Origin: Brachypterus glaber
Taxonomy: Eukaryota > Arthropoda > Insecta > Coleoptera > Kateretidae
DNA: 64,000 bases
Direction of reading: 5' to 3'
Assembly: GCA_958510825.1 (NCBI GenBank)
Contig: OY294048.1
Location: 18,183,589 to 18,247,588, forward strand
Shown here: positions 23,620 to 33,693 of the stretch, in pieces
Layout of the letters: every line of letters begins with the position of its first letter
How positions within the stretch are numbered: position 1 is the first letter of the stretch
Translations under genes and position numbers: made by a program
The notes under the pieces: generated by a model
What the model was told of the DNA's origin: nothing
What the model saw: the letters and a program-made list of their open reading frames with translations, nothing else
Database searches by the model: none

Positions 23620-24155
23620 AACAGCTAATATAACTCAAATTAATAATATATTTTAACCGACTGCATTATAATATCACAGTGGTTAGTTGAAAATTTTAAA
23701 TTTTTGTTTCCGACCTCTGATTTTTGTTTTTTTTTTTCATAAATTAATTAAACACAACATAAGAAGTAATTTAGGAAAAAATAAAAAATTGTTGGGGTCA
23801 ATCTTTTTTTTTCACGTTTTTCTAATTTATTGTACTATTTTCATAGGTCGTACCTGTATAGCAGTAAATAGTTAGTTATTTAGGTTTTAAAATGTTCCTC
23901 TAAAAGTGACTATTCGTGAACTGTGCGCTATTCGAGAAGATTAATTGTTCATATGGTTAAGACTTTGTATATGGTTAAAAACCTTTTCATAATAGTTTGT
24001 GGTAAATTATTTTGTAGGCTACAAAAAAACGACATTTTTTACTTTTATTTGTACCAAAACAAATGGGCATTATACATTATAATATTAACCAAACACCAAA
24101 ATTTGATGATCCCACTTTTAAAATAATAAAAAATATATTATGGTGTTTCAAATAT
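23620..24155. other. AT-rich stretch, no gene seen
   Basis: Only short low-complexity ORFs; nothing recognised. Confidence 0.35.
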
Positions 24156-24428
24156 AAGGGGCCTTGGTTAAAATACGTAACGCATTTATTGTGGAAGATG
24201 CACTACACGGGGGGATTGGAGACTGAAGCATCATGATGTAGCATTACGTAACGCTCTTTATTATTTTTATACGAATAAAAACAGTTTATTTTGTCACCCA
24301 AACATTTTTTTAGGTGGGGTCTTGACTGCTAGCCTTACATATTTATAGGGGAAGGGGTAAATGTCAATGTTAAAAACCAGAGTCAAAATTTGCAAAATAT
24401 TGCGTTACGTATTTAAATGATGGTCCCT
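24156..24428. mobile_element. MITE, GGG(A/G)CC...TACGTAACGC ends
   Basis: AGGGGCCTTGGTTAAAATAC-GTAACGC at the left matches the complement of GCGTTACGTATTTAAATGAT-GGTCCCT at the right. The interior (GGAAGATGCACTACACGGGG) is non-coding. Confidence 0.75.
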
Positions 24429-24429
24429 A

Positions 24430-25285
24430 AGTGAAAATTAATTATGGATGAAGTCTCATGATACTCATGAGCTCAGCTCATTATTCTTATATTTGTTAAA
24501 ATACTCATGACCTGAGTTCCTAAATGATTATAAAAATTTAAAAATTAATATCCTTATGCGATAAATTGTTTTTTTCTGTCGTTAGTTACTGTTTTGTTTG
24601 TAATGATTTGATCTATCCAAACCTTGACATAGTACTTTCCATTACTGTCGACTTTTTGATTAAGTAATATCAACTTACCTAGTTGGTAGTGAGAAAAATA
24701 TGTTGCCTCCGTAAGTCTAAAAGATAGCTGAGTTTATTTATTATATTTCTAAAAAAATAAAGAAGTTAGTTGTGTCTCCTGGAGGAATATTAGGATTTTT
24801 CTCACGAAAGCGTAGTTTTCGGGAGACCGAATGCCAGGCCGCAAACGCTGTGAAGTGCTAAAGAAAACGTTTTCGTCTGTGTGTCATACACTATTTTTTA
24901 TTCGATTTAGTTAAATTAAAAAAAAATCCCAGTTTATTAAAAAAAAAAATCATGAAAATTTTAAATATTGGTTTTAATGAAAATTACATTTAATTATTTT
25001 ACTTTTAGGGAATAGTCAGTAAAATCCAAAATTTAAGGCCTCAAACGAAAAGTGTCTCTTTTTGATACAATTAAATAAAAACTATTTATTTGTGTACTTT
25101 TTTTGTAAATTAATAATATTAATAAGTTATTAATGTTATTATTAACATGTACGTTAATGATGTTATGTAAAAGTATGTGGTTGAATTTCTTGTGAGGCAA
25201 AGATTTTTAATTTATTATTTATTAATAAAGAGGAAACCGTTTTAGGTGTAGAAATTATAAAGATTTTTTTTTCTGTAAAGTCGCG
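24430..25285. other. AT-rich stretch, no gene seen
   Basis: No exon or repeat boundary recognised. A GC-richer patch at 24775-24880 (CTCCTGGAGGAATATTAGG, ACGAAAGCGTAGTTTTCGGG) stands out but encodes nothing clear. Confidence 0.3.
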
Positions 25286-25324
25286 TCTTTCTCAAAAAAT
25301 ATATAAATTTTTTGAGAAAGATAC
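25286..25324. repeat. Short hairpin
   Basis: Arms CTTTCTCAAAAAATATA and TTTTTTGAGAAAG flank a few bases; a near-perfect stem. Confidence 0.6.
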
Positions 25325-25334
25325 GAACAATTAT

Positions 25335-25665
25335 ACATTATATATAATTTATAAAATAAAATAAGGGAAACATATAATCAGACTTCACAATTTTTATTAA
25401 AACTATTTGTAACTGCAGTTTCGTAAGCATAAAGCTACATCATCAGACAATAAATAAATAGATAAGTTAAACAAATAAAAACTATAACATTGTCATTCCT
25501 AACCTAACATTGTTATAGTTTTTATTTGTTTAACTTATCTATTTATTTATTGTCTGATGATGTAGCTTTATGCTTACGAAACTGCAGTCACAAATATTTT
25601 AATAAAAATTGTGAAGTCTGATTATATGTTTCCCTTATTTTATTTTATATATTATAACTTCACTA
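25335..25665. mobile_element. Palindromic Penelope-type end
   Basis: Two arms of about 155 bp mirror each other around 25500. The right arm carries CTGATGATGTAGCTTTATGC then TTACGAAACTGCAGT, the (GATGATG...ACGAAACTG) layout of PLE ends. No coding sequence, so this is a tail-to-tail remnant. Confidence 0.65.
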
Positions 25666-26204
25666 TAAGAAGCATAACATTAAAAAATGGACAGTTTTCC
25701 AGAATGGATTATATATAATTGTTATTTGTAAGAAATATAATTTTGTATTATAAACTTTAGAAAAACCTTACTACCATACTACCATGGATTTTATTTATTC
25801 AACTGATTTGAATAGTTTTTCTTTTCTGTTAGCTTATAAAATATATGTATAATGTATCAATCAGGTACGCATTTTTGTATAAAAAATAGCAGAAAGTCTA
25901 CAATTAAAAAAAAATGTTTATACATATTAAATAAAACTTGTTGTCTTTTTTATTGTATTTTATTTTTTATAAAACAAATCAAACTAAAAAAAATGTTCTG
26001 TTCTCTTCAAAATCTGTTTATTTAGAGTCTACTCGTTAATTTAAGCCAAACTTAAAAAAATATATAGGTTAGATTTTTTTTAATCCACCTTTTTCCTTTT
26101 GTTTTAGGCTAAAACATTCTTAAAATTAAAACATATTTAAATAAAATCAAAATATATATGATAAGCTTACGATATTTAACGTGACAACTTGAGTTATCAC
26201 CATT

Positions 26205-26490
26205 ATGGGAGGATTTGTGTAGTGGTCTACCGCGTCTGTACATGACAAGTCTACTAGCCAACTAGTCTGAGTTCGATTCACACTGGCCCGGATTTGCGTT
26301 TTTCAGTTAACTAATAATTTAAATTTGGCGAAAGCGTAAGTAAAGCGGACACTCCCTATAAAAACTGGTTCGAAAGTCAGTATAAGCCGGTGGTTCCCCC
26401 TTTACTACTAGCCCACACTAGTCCTGGACTTAGGGGATGATTAATTAAGTAGAATAGTATGAGGTTAAACAAACATGTAATGTAATTAAG
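26205..26490 (+). mobile_element. tRNA-derived SINE, copy 1
   Basis: The head carries a pol III A-box-like TGGTCTACCGCG and a B-box-like GAGTTCGATTC about 45 bp apart. The body (GCGGACACTCCCTATAAA, AGCCGGTGGTT, CTAGCCCACACTAGTCCTGG) and a TGTAATGTAATTAA tail are shared with the minus-strand copy at 63430-63730. A 3' piece of the same family is at 62757-62820. Confidence 0.82.
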
Positions 26491-27300
26491 ATCAAGTCTA
26501 CAGGAAACAGTGAATAGTACCATTTCAACCTTTTGTGGGAATCATTAGCACTCTGTATTCTCCATGTTCTTAATATTAAAAAAAATGTAAGATATATAAA
26601 AGCATGGTGCCATCTATTGATGTGATTAATTTTATCTGTTGTTCTCAAAAGGGGAATCGCAAATTTAGGGAGCACAGTTAAGTGCATTTAAAATGCCACG
26701 CACCTAAACCCTGATATGTAGGTAGCTTTACCCCGTGAGACCCCAGTACGTTGTTAAAATTTTTCCCTAATAACTGTTAAACGTTTTGACTATATTTTTT
26801 TTTATTTTTTGTTTTTCGAAAAAAAATATATATTTTTTTGATAAAAATAGAGGTAGGTACTTAACCTAGTATATTTTAGTCGGACCCTTATGACTCTTTT
26901 TTCCTATTTGTTTTCAGCTTCCCATTAAAAATAGGTTAGAGAATTCCATAATTGTCATAAAAATCCTATATAATTAAAATGCACCACAAAAAGAGGTTCT
27001 AACTTCACATTAAGATTAAGATCTAAACCCATTTCTTAAATGACAACTGGTTTACCTTTTTTATAAATATAAATGGAAGATTGACGTAAGTTCGTGAAAA
27101 CGTGAGGCGAATTTTATCGAGCTGTCACATCGTCTTACAATGATGACTTAAAGGTTACATAATAACTAATACATTAAGTAGCAGTTATTATACTCTCCTA
27201 CGTGCGCAATCGCTAGAATAGTATAATGCTGTAGTTTCGAATGCTCCAAAATCGCCAAAAACATTCCTTGACATAAATTTTTTAGATAGAATAGTATATT
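26490..27300. other. Intergenic stretch, no gene seen
   Basis: The 80-aa minus ORF at 26687-26445 overlaps the SINE and is not gene-like. Poly(A)/(T) runs and nothing else recognised. Confidence 0.35.
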
Positions 27301-27410
27301 CTGTAACTAGTATGGAATAGACAAAATTCCGCGAGAGCGGAAAGTTTGTCATACGAGCGAGTATGACTGTCCCGCGAGCGTGGAATGACTATTCCATAGG
27401 TGTTGTAGAC
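27300..27410. repeat. GC-rich hairpin with GCGAG motifs
   Basis: TATGGAATAGACAAAATTCC and its imperfect complement GGAATGACTATTCCATA flank a core with CGCGAGAGCGG, CGAGCGAG and CCGCGAGCG. Unusually GC-rich for the area. Confidence 0.55.
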
Positions 27411-28047
27411 TATACTTTTTCTTTGACTGCAAATATGAAACACAGTATGGCTTTAAAATGCGGACAAGATTAAAAACAATGTTTTTTCTGACTCGACATT
27501 ATAAATGCAACAAAACACATATTTTTAAATAAAGCAATTAATGTTATTTAGTAATTTTATCAAATCAGTACTTAGATTTTTATTTAATTTTAGCACATAT
27601 TTACAAATTATAATGCAAAAATTAAAGATTATGTCAGATTGTTGTGACAGATATCAGGTTTAAATATTTAACAATAGAAGCAGTTAATTTTTTGAACTAA
27701 ATTGATAAAAAACTGGTCAAATATTAATGTAATTTTAAAGCAAAACTTTAAATTGCATTAAATTATTCAATATTTCATGGTAAAATATATATATTTTTGC
27801 TAATGTTGCTACAGTTTTCTTTACTTTTATAAACAAGAGATGGCACTACATGTGCCCATACTAACACTTGATACGAAATATTCATACTGTATCTAAAGCC
27901 AGAATGGATTAATTGAAAAGTGTGTGTATTTGCTTACATTCTAAAGCAGTCGTAGAAAAATGTGTTTTATGTCAAGTTTTTTTGCAAACATGATAAAGAA
28001 TGAATTGTTCGATAGATTTGAAATTTTCAGGAAAAATTCAGTTACAT
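27411..28047. other. AT-rich stretch, no gene seen
   Basis: Nothing exon-like or repeat-bounded was found. Confidence 0.3.
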
Positions 28048-28795
28048 TATTATTATTATTATAATTATTTATAAAACAGTATACGGCCAGAGCCGATGAA
28101 ACTGTAATTCATTTACTTCTAAATTCTAAAAAAAAATAAATAAATAAAAATTGAATTTAAATTAACGTAAACTAAAATAAATTAAAATAAATTAAAAGGA
28201 TTAAGCTGGGAAATGGGTCTATTGGTTGCGTGTTCTCTCCAGTTCTCTATCTAACCGATTTTTGGACTGGTTTACTGTCGTAGCTTAAACTGTTACATTG
28301 CTCAGTGCGTTCCACATATAGGCTACTCGGTTTGTAAGAAAATTTTTTCGTGGCAGCTTAGCACATTTTTCTTTGTTGACCTTTTTGTTGTGGCTTCGCA
28401 AGTTAGAATTGTTGTTGCGCTGGAATAAGTTGAAGTCGATGGAGTAATAATTGCTAAGAAACTTAAAGGTTTGAATAAGGTCACCACGAGTTCTTCTAGC
28501 TACCAGGGTGGTTAGGTTTATGTGAGTGAGACGCTGGGGGTAAGTCAGCTCGTGTAGTTCGAGGGGAATTTTACTACACCTTCCAGCAATTCGATATCCT
28601 ATACATAATAAGGACTCTAGACACAATTACCATATTCTATTATAGGACGTACATAGGATTTAAATAATTTTGCCATGGTTGCAACAGAGTGGTCTTTGAA
28701 GGCAGTCCTAATTAGATATAGCATTGAGTTAGCCCTTTTAACAATCCTTATTATGTGTGTCTCCCACTTTACATGAGAGGGCAAAAATTATTATT
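28048..28795 (-). pseudogene. LINE fragment, second copy
   Basis: Minus frame 28626-28285 has LTYPQRLTHINLTTLVARRT, RGDLIQTFKFL, NLRSHNKKVNKEKCAK and RKNFLTNRVAYMWNAL. These align motif by motif with the fragment at 8740-9700. The 3' end is an ATT run (28048-28066), and GTATACGGCCAGAGCCGATG parallels AGTAAGCGGCAGGGCCGATG of the other copy. Upstream frames are broken. Confidence 0.75.
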
Positions 28796-29020
28796 TTTGG
28801 ACATAATCAATAAAAAAACAAAAAGTTTTAGTTAGTTAAATTTTTAAAAAAATCAAAAAAAAAATCTATAGGAGAAGTCCGATTGATAATTCAGGAAAAA
28901 ATTATTTTATTACCTATAAGGATTAATTTTACCAATTTTTAGTAAAATCCATTAAACAATAAAAAAAATAGAGGGCTCAAAGAAAAAATAATGTTTACTA
29001 CAAACAATAACAAATTAAAG
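28796..29020. other. AT-rich stretch
   Basis: Nothing recognised apart from poly(A) runs. Confidence 0.3.
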
Positions 29021-29096
29021 ACGCCACACTATGTCGTATTAAGGCTTAGAAAGTAACCACGCCACACTATGTCGTATTAAGGCTTAGAGAGTAACC
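29021..29096. repeat. 38-bp direct duplication
   Basis: ACGCCACACTATGTCGTATT followed by AAGGCTTAGAAAGTAACC occurs twice head to tail, with a single-base difference (GAAAG versus GAGAG). Confidence 0.9.
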
Positions 29097-30010
29097 ATAA
29101 GACCTAAACGATGTTGGAAATATGATCACAAAATCTATCTAAACTAGTAAATTGTACTACTTATTCTCCATAAGTTTGAACATTTTTTCAGATGTAATCA
29201 TTTTATAATGCAGTGGCTTAGCATTTTTCCTAGCAGTGCCGAAATTTTGATTTTACAGGTTTTGTGATGCAAGGAATAAAAATTACAATTTAATTTACAG
29301 GAGGGCTATAATTTGTTATAAGGTTTATAATGAAACTGTTTAGTTAAATATACGGATTATATTCAATTCAAGTTGGTATACCCTACTGCAAATTACGGCC
29401 TTATTTTTAATGTTTTGTTGAGACAAAACATTAAAAAAAAAAGTTGTGCGAAGTTGTGGGTACTTATAAACGATACAATAGTATTCGTAAAAATATTCGG
29501 AATAGACCTATATTATTAATTTTGCCCGCTCTGGCCGGACTCGCATCGCATCAAAATAGTGATGTTAAATGGCGCTTAGACCCATACTCGTAGTATTTTA
29601 AAATAACTAAAATAGGTTTATGTAGAAATGTGATAAATAAACTGTTTTATTTAATATTTATAATTCGTCAGGAGCAAAAATTAATAGAAAGTGCAGTTTT
29701 TCGAAATTTAAGGGCAATTTCGGGACCTTGTTGGTACGGGTTAAAAACATTTGATCAGGCTATTTTGCAGGCTTATTTTTATACTCAAAAAGAAAAAATA
29801 AAGATATCAAGGCTTTTAAATTTTATAAAATTACAAACACTAGGGCTGGTTTTATACGAAATTTATCGATATTGGAATGATTTTAGGGTTTTTAGGACCC
29901 TAAAGGACCACTTAGGGTTTTCTATATAAATTTTGACTCTAAGGACGTTTTAACCACGTAAAATAGAAAATATTAAGATAATAACATTTTTTTGGACCAC
30001 CCTAATAATG
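29097..30010. other. Stretch with an unassigned ORF
   Basis: A + strand ORF (29630-29929) is rich in Ile, Leu, Phe and Tyr. I recognise no motif in it, and it has no supporting splice context. Treated as non-coding. Confidence 0.3.
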
Positions 30011-31086
30011 CATACGGGTAATTCCGTCTTAACTCGTAATTTTGTGGTCACCGCAATTTTGTAAAAAATTGAGTTCAATTATATAGTTTTTAATTTGACT
30101 TTAAAATGAAACTTTACAAAAACTATTAAAAAATCAATATTTTTAAACTAAAAGTACAATTTTCATTTTAAAAGAGATTTTGTCCTCAACATAATTTATT
30201 TTATGTATTTTTTTTGCGCTTAAGTTCACCGGGTTTTTGATCCCATAAGTTACTTTCTACTTTTCGGTAAAATTTTTGGGACTTGGCAAGATCGCAGCGG
30301 AACCGGCTTAGGTAAGAGTGTCTTGTATCTTTTAAGCTGTTTATTGGTTATTTTGTTATAAAAATTTACATTAAATACTTAGCGCAAGATCTGGGCTTAT
30401 AGTTAAAACCAGGTGAGTATGTTTATTCAGTGGTCACATAAGTTAACACGTAAATCACACAATTTTAATAATATTTACAAATTGTTTGTAACACAACCTT
30501 AAAATAAGCTTGTTATTTAAATGAATGCAGTCCGATGTATCCCAGGTTGCCGGCTTGAGTACAAAATTTAAAAAACCTAGAAAAGTCAAGTAAGTTACTG
30601 TCTGACTGGTAACGTATGTAATTCGTACTGTAAAATCGACATACTGTTCAATATTTCACCTTTTTCAAAAAAGAGTGCTGTAAAGTTACATGTAGTTTTT
30701 TCACATAAGTTACTCAACGTGTCCTATATGTTACAGAAATACAATTCTTATGATGAAATTGTTATATTACTTATTTAAAAATAACACAAAATAGCACACA
30801 AGCTATTAAATTAGGTATTAAGTATATTTAGAGTGTAAAACTAACATTTTTTTATAAAACAATCTGTTTTATTACGTAACAATCACATAAGTTACTAGTT
30901 TTCTTTTCCCCAAAAAACACAAAAAAAAATAAGAAAAGAGAGAAAATTGTACGGCTCGCATTAGTATTTATTTAAGTAGGGTCTAATAATAAGAACCTTA
31001 CTACAAATTAGGACGGTTTATCAAAAAAAAAAAAATTGAAAAATTTTCCCCCTCAAAGTTACGAGTTAAGATGGAATTACCCATAC
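30011..31086. mobile_element. Non-autonomous TIR element, 1.08 kb
   Basis: CATACGGGTAATTCCGTCTT-AACTCGTAA at the left matches the complement of TTACGAGTTAAGATGGAATT-ACCCATAC at the right (about 28 bp). The motif CACATAAGTTA recurs inside (near 30433, 30702 and 30886), like subterminal protein-binding repeats. No transposase frame. Confidence 0.75.
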
Positions 31087-31301
31087 TTTACCGGTTGTTA
31101 TAGCTAACACGTTTTTTTTGGCTTTATTATTAAAGCTATCGAAATAAAATGTCAGTCAAGGATTAAATTTTTACCAGATTTTATTTTTGAGATATAGATT
31201 TTTTTGGCATTATTTCAATATGCAATTTTAATTTAATTACTAAAATTTTGAAAACATTTATTTATATATTTTATACATTAATCAAATAATGTTTTATAAT
31301 T

Positions 31302-31527
31302 CTGTGGCTTGGTTCTAAAAAGGCCAATTTCATTTTTCCGTATTTTGAGTTATACCGCCGAAATAAAATTACTACAATAAAATGTAGACTTAAATCGGCT
31401 TAAGTCGGCTCTTAGGGCCGACTTGTGTTTTCAATAAAAATTTCTGTTAAACTGCTAAAACGGCCAATGTTTGACTTAGTGTATCTGTTCAACATTTTTT
31501 ACATTGGCCCTTTTAAACCAAGCCACA
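31302..31527. mobile_element. Small MITE, CTGTGGCTTGGTT family, copy 2
   Basis: CTGTGGCTTGGTTCTAAAAA at the left and TTTTAAACCAAGCCACAG at the right are inverted ends. The inner text follows the copy at 20629-20873. Confidence 0.82.
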
Positions 31528-31722
31528 GAGATTATATTAACCCAAAAAATAAGATTAATATTCGTTCGATAAAAATGGAACTTTGTTGATTTATATAATT
31601 TTACATTGACTATAAAATGGCAGATTGTTTGTTTTACTTCCGGTTACTCTGGAAATGACCTCAACTTTTGATTTTTAAATGGAAAACCTTGTAATTTTTT
31701 ACATTTATGAATTGCCCCAAAA

Positions 31723-32770
31723 ATTCTATGTATAATAATAATAATAATAACTCTTTATTCCAGCATAAAATACACCATATTAACAAAATAGAAACAAAAA
31801 TATATATACAAAATACAACACTATAGTAGAAAAAAAAAGAAGGAAGACTAATGCGGTACGCGAAGCAAATCTGACCAAGCCTTTCTTAGATTAGAACGCC
31901 ATTTCAAGTCTGAGGAAAGAATAGATACAGTAAAGGCATTTAAACTTTTGTCTAGTCTTTGTCGGAAGCCGAACACGAGAAATCTTCTAAGAGCATCAAA
32001 CGTCGGTAGACCACAATAAGCAAACATTTCACTGGCACTGTTATATCTCGGTAAGTTATGGAGCAATCTAAGTGAGTTATTGTAGCACACGCGAATTTTA
32101 CTCCACCACGCTACTGTGTAAAAACACCATAGTTCGCACATATATGCAGACCCACAATAAGTGCGAAATAATACGTTTTTAATCTCTGCACTACATTTAG
32201 AAAACCTTCGAGCAATCATATTGGCACGTACACAGAGGGCTTTATATTGTCTCTGAATGTCAGTATTATCCGATAGGTCCCACGATAAATAGTGTCCAAG
32301 GTATTTAAACTCTGTTACAACATCAACTTCGCGATCACTAGGAACAATCGGAGGAACTATAAGATGTTTATAACATGTTGGACGAAATACTAGGACTTTA
32401 GTTTTATCGACGTTATAAACAAGATAGTGTTCTTCTGCGTAGACTTCACATATCCTTAGGAGTTTTCTTAAGCCTTCGAGCGAGGGGCAGATTAGTACCA
32501 TGTCATCAGCGTAGCTCAGACAGTTTATCAAGGTACCATTGATGTAGCAACCGATTCCAGACATTCGTAGTCGTTTGTGCAGTTCGTCAACATATGCATT
32601 AAAAAAGTCGGGTGACATTAGACTTCCCTGTCTGACACCATTGGATATGCTGAATAACTGAGACAATGTAGAGCCCCAACGAACCTGACCCTGAAGGCTA
32701 TGATTCCAACGTAGCACAGTAGGAGAAACTCCTCTTCTTCTCAGGATAGCGATAAGAGTTGTCAAAAAAC
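31723..32770 (-). mobile_element. 5'-truncated LINE with open RT frame
   Basis: On the minus strand an RT frame is followed by an AATAAAGAG-like 3' UTR and a (TTA)n tail (31726-31749). The 5' end breaks off in the RT fingers/palm at about 32768. Its intact frame suggests a fairly recent insertion. Confidence 0.8.
31848..32765 (-). pseudogene. Non-LTR reverse transcriptase, C-terminal 305 aa
   Basis: RT motifs in order: NGVRQGSLMSPDFFNAYVDE (residues about 43-62), SYADDMVL (catalytic YADD, about 84-91), VYNVDKTKVLVF (about 116-127) and EFKYLGHYLS (about 152-161). A thumb and post-RT region with YCGSAYMCELWCFY follows. In an active LINE this RT primes on nicked DNA. The apurinic endonuclease and RT motifs 0-2 are missing, hence a truncated copy despite no internal stop. 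The clade is not assigned. Confidence 0.82.
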
Positions 32771-32786
32771 CTTTTTTACTTCTTTT

Positions 32787-33090
32787 ACGTTTTCGTTTTT
32801 ATCGTAAAAACGAGACACACATAATTTACCTACTTTTTACTCACTTAATCTTCAAAGTACATAATAAATTTGGCATTAGAAAAATAGCGGAAAAATATTC
32901 TGCAAATAAAGTTTATATGGACATTAAAAAATAGGAGTTCAGGAGAAAAACACGATTTTTAGCTCTAATTCTCTGTCACTGATCAAATTTTAATTTTAAT
33001 ATAAGTCTTACATTTTTTTAAACTTAAGTAAGTAAAACAAGGTAAATTATGTAAATCTGGTTTTTATACGATAAAAACGAAAACAAAAAA
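32787..33090. repeat. Hairpin with ACGTTTTCGTTTTTATCG arms
   Basis: ACGTTTTCGTTTTTATCGTA (32787) pairs with TACGATAAAAACGAAAAC (about 33067). ATAATTTACC and GGTAAATTAT are also mirrored. It sits just upstream of the truncated LINE. Confidence 0.6.
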
Positions 33091-33561
33091 TAAAAACTCA
33101 AAAGCAGAACAATCAGTTTTTTATATATAGAATTTTCGGGTGAATTTAAAAATGTCAAAAATTACAGGGTGTTTCATAAAAAAAAAACATATTTATGCCA
33201 CTTCCGGCAAAACCGAAAGTGAAAAAATAAAATTAAATCAGCCATTATAGCCAATGTAAAATTATATAAACCACCAAAGTTTCGTTTTTTATCGAATCTT
33301 AATTTTGAGGGTGGACATAAGTAAAACTTACTCATTAATTAAAAAAATAAATAAAATTCAAAAAAACTTAACAGCGTCGACGTGGCAGACCATTTATTAA
33401 AATATGGTTTCAAATGTGTATTTACTTTAAAAATTAGCTTCATGAAAATATAAATTTTTGGTGCCCCTGGTAAATGAATACTTTGATCCGACCAGTGCTT
33501 ATAATAAATAGTTGTAGCTCGAGAAAATATGCCTATCGAAGGTATACTAATTAAATAACGA

Positions 33562-33600
33562 TTTAAAAATCCGATGCGGTTGCTGAATATTTTTTCACTA
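33562..33600 (+). promoter_or_regulatory. Possible core promoter of the takeout-like gene
   Basis: TTTAAAAA (33562-33569) could serve as a weak TATA box about 30 bp before an initiator-like TCACTA (33595-33600). That would leave a 5' UTR of about 25 bases before the ATG at 33624. Placement only; no stronger signal is seen. Confidence 0.25.
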
Positions 33601-33623
33601 ATTCACCAACTACCCAGTGAAAC

Positions 33624-33693
33624 ATGAAGTCGGTATATTTATGTTCCCTGGTACTAGTTATTTTTTGCGTATGTGTTCAATCCCAACATCTAG
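33624..33693 (+). CDS. Takeout-like gene exon 1 (signal peptide)
   Basis: Codes the signal peptide and ends in phase 1 at donor GTAAGT (33694). The ATG at 33624 is preferred because it gives a hydrophobic core with a polar cleavage region, VQSQHL. No upstream in-frame ATG was seen. Confidence 0.88.

Larger units (their letters stand above)
31550..33310. repeat. Foldback split by a LINE
   Basis: TTATATAATTTTACATTGAC and TTACATTTATGAATTG on the left have inverted partners near 33250 and 33155 on the right (GTAAAATTATATAA, GAATTTAAAAATGTCAA). The two arms would be adjacent without about 1.4 kb of LINE and hairpin DNA between about 31735 and 33125. Confidence 0.65.

Noticed and set aside
29630..29929. 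99-aa + strand ORF as a gene
   Set aside because: No recognisable motif, no splice or promoter context, low-complexity composition typical of AT-rich DNA.
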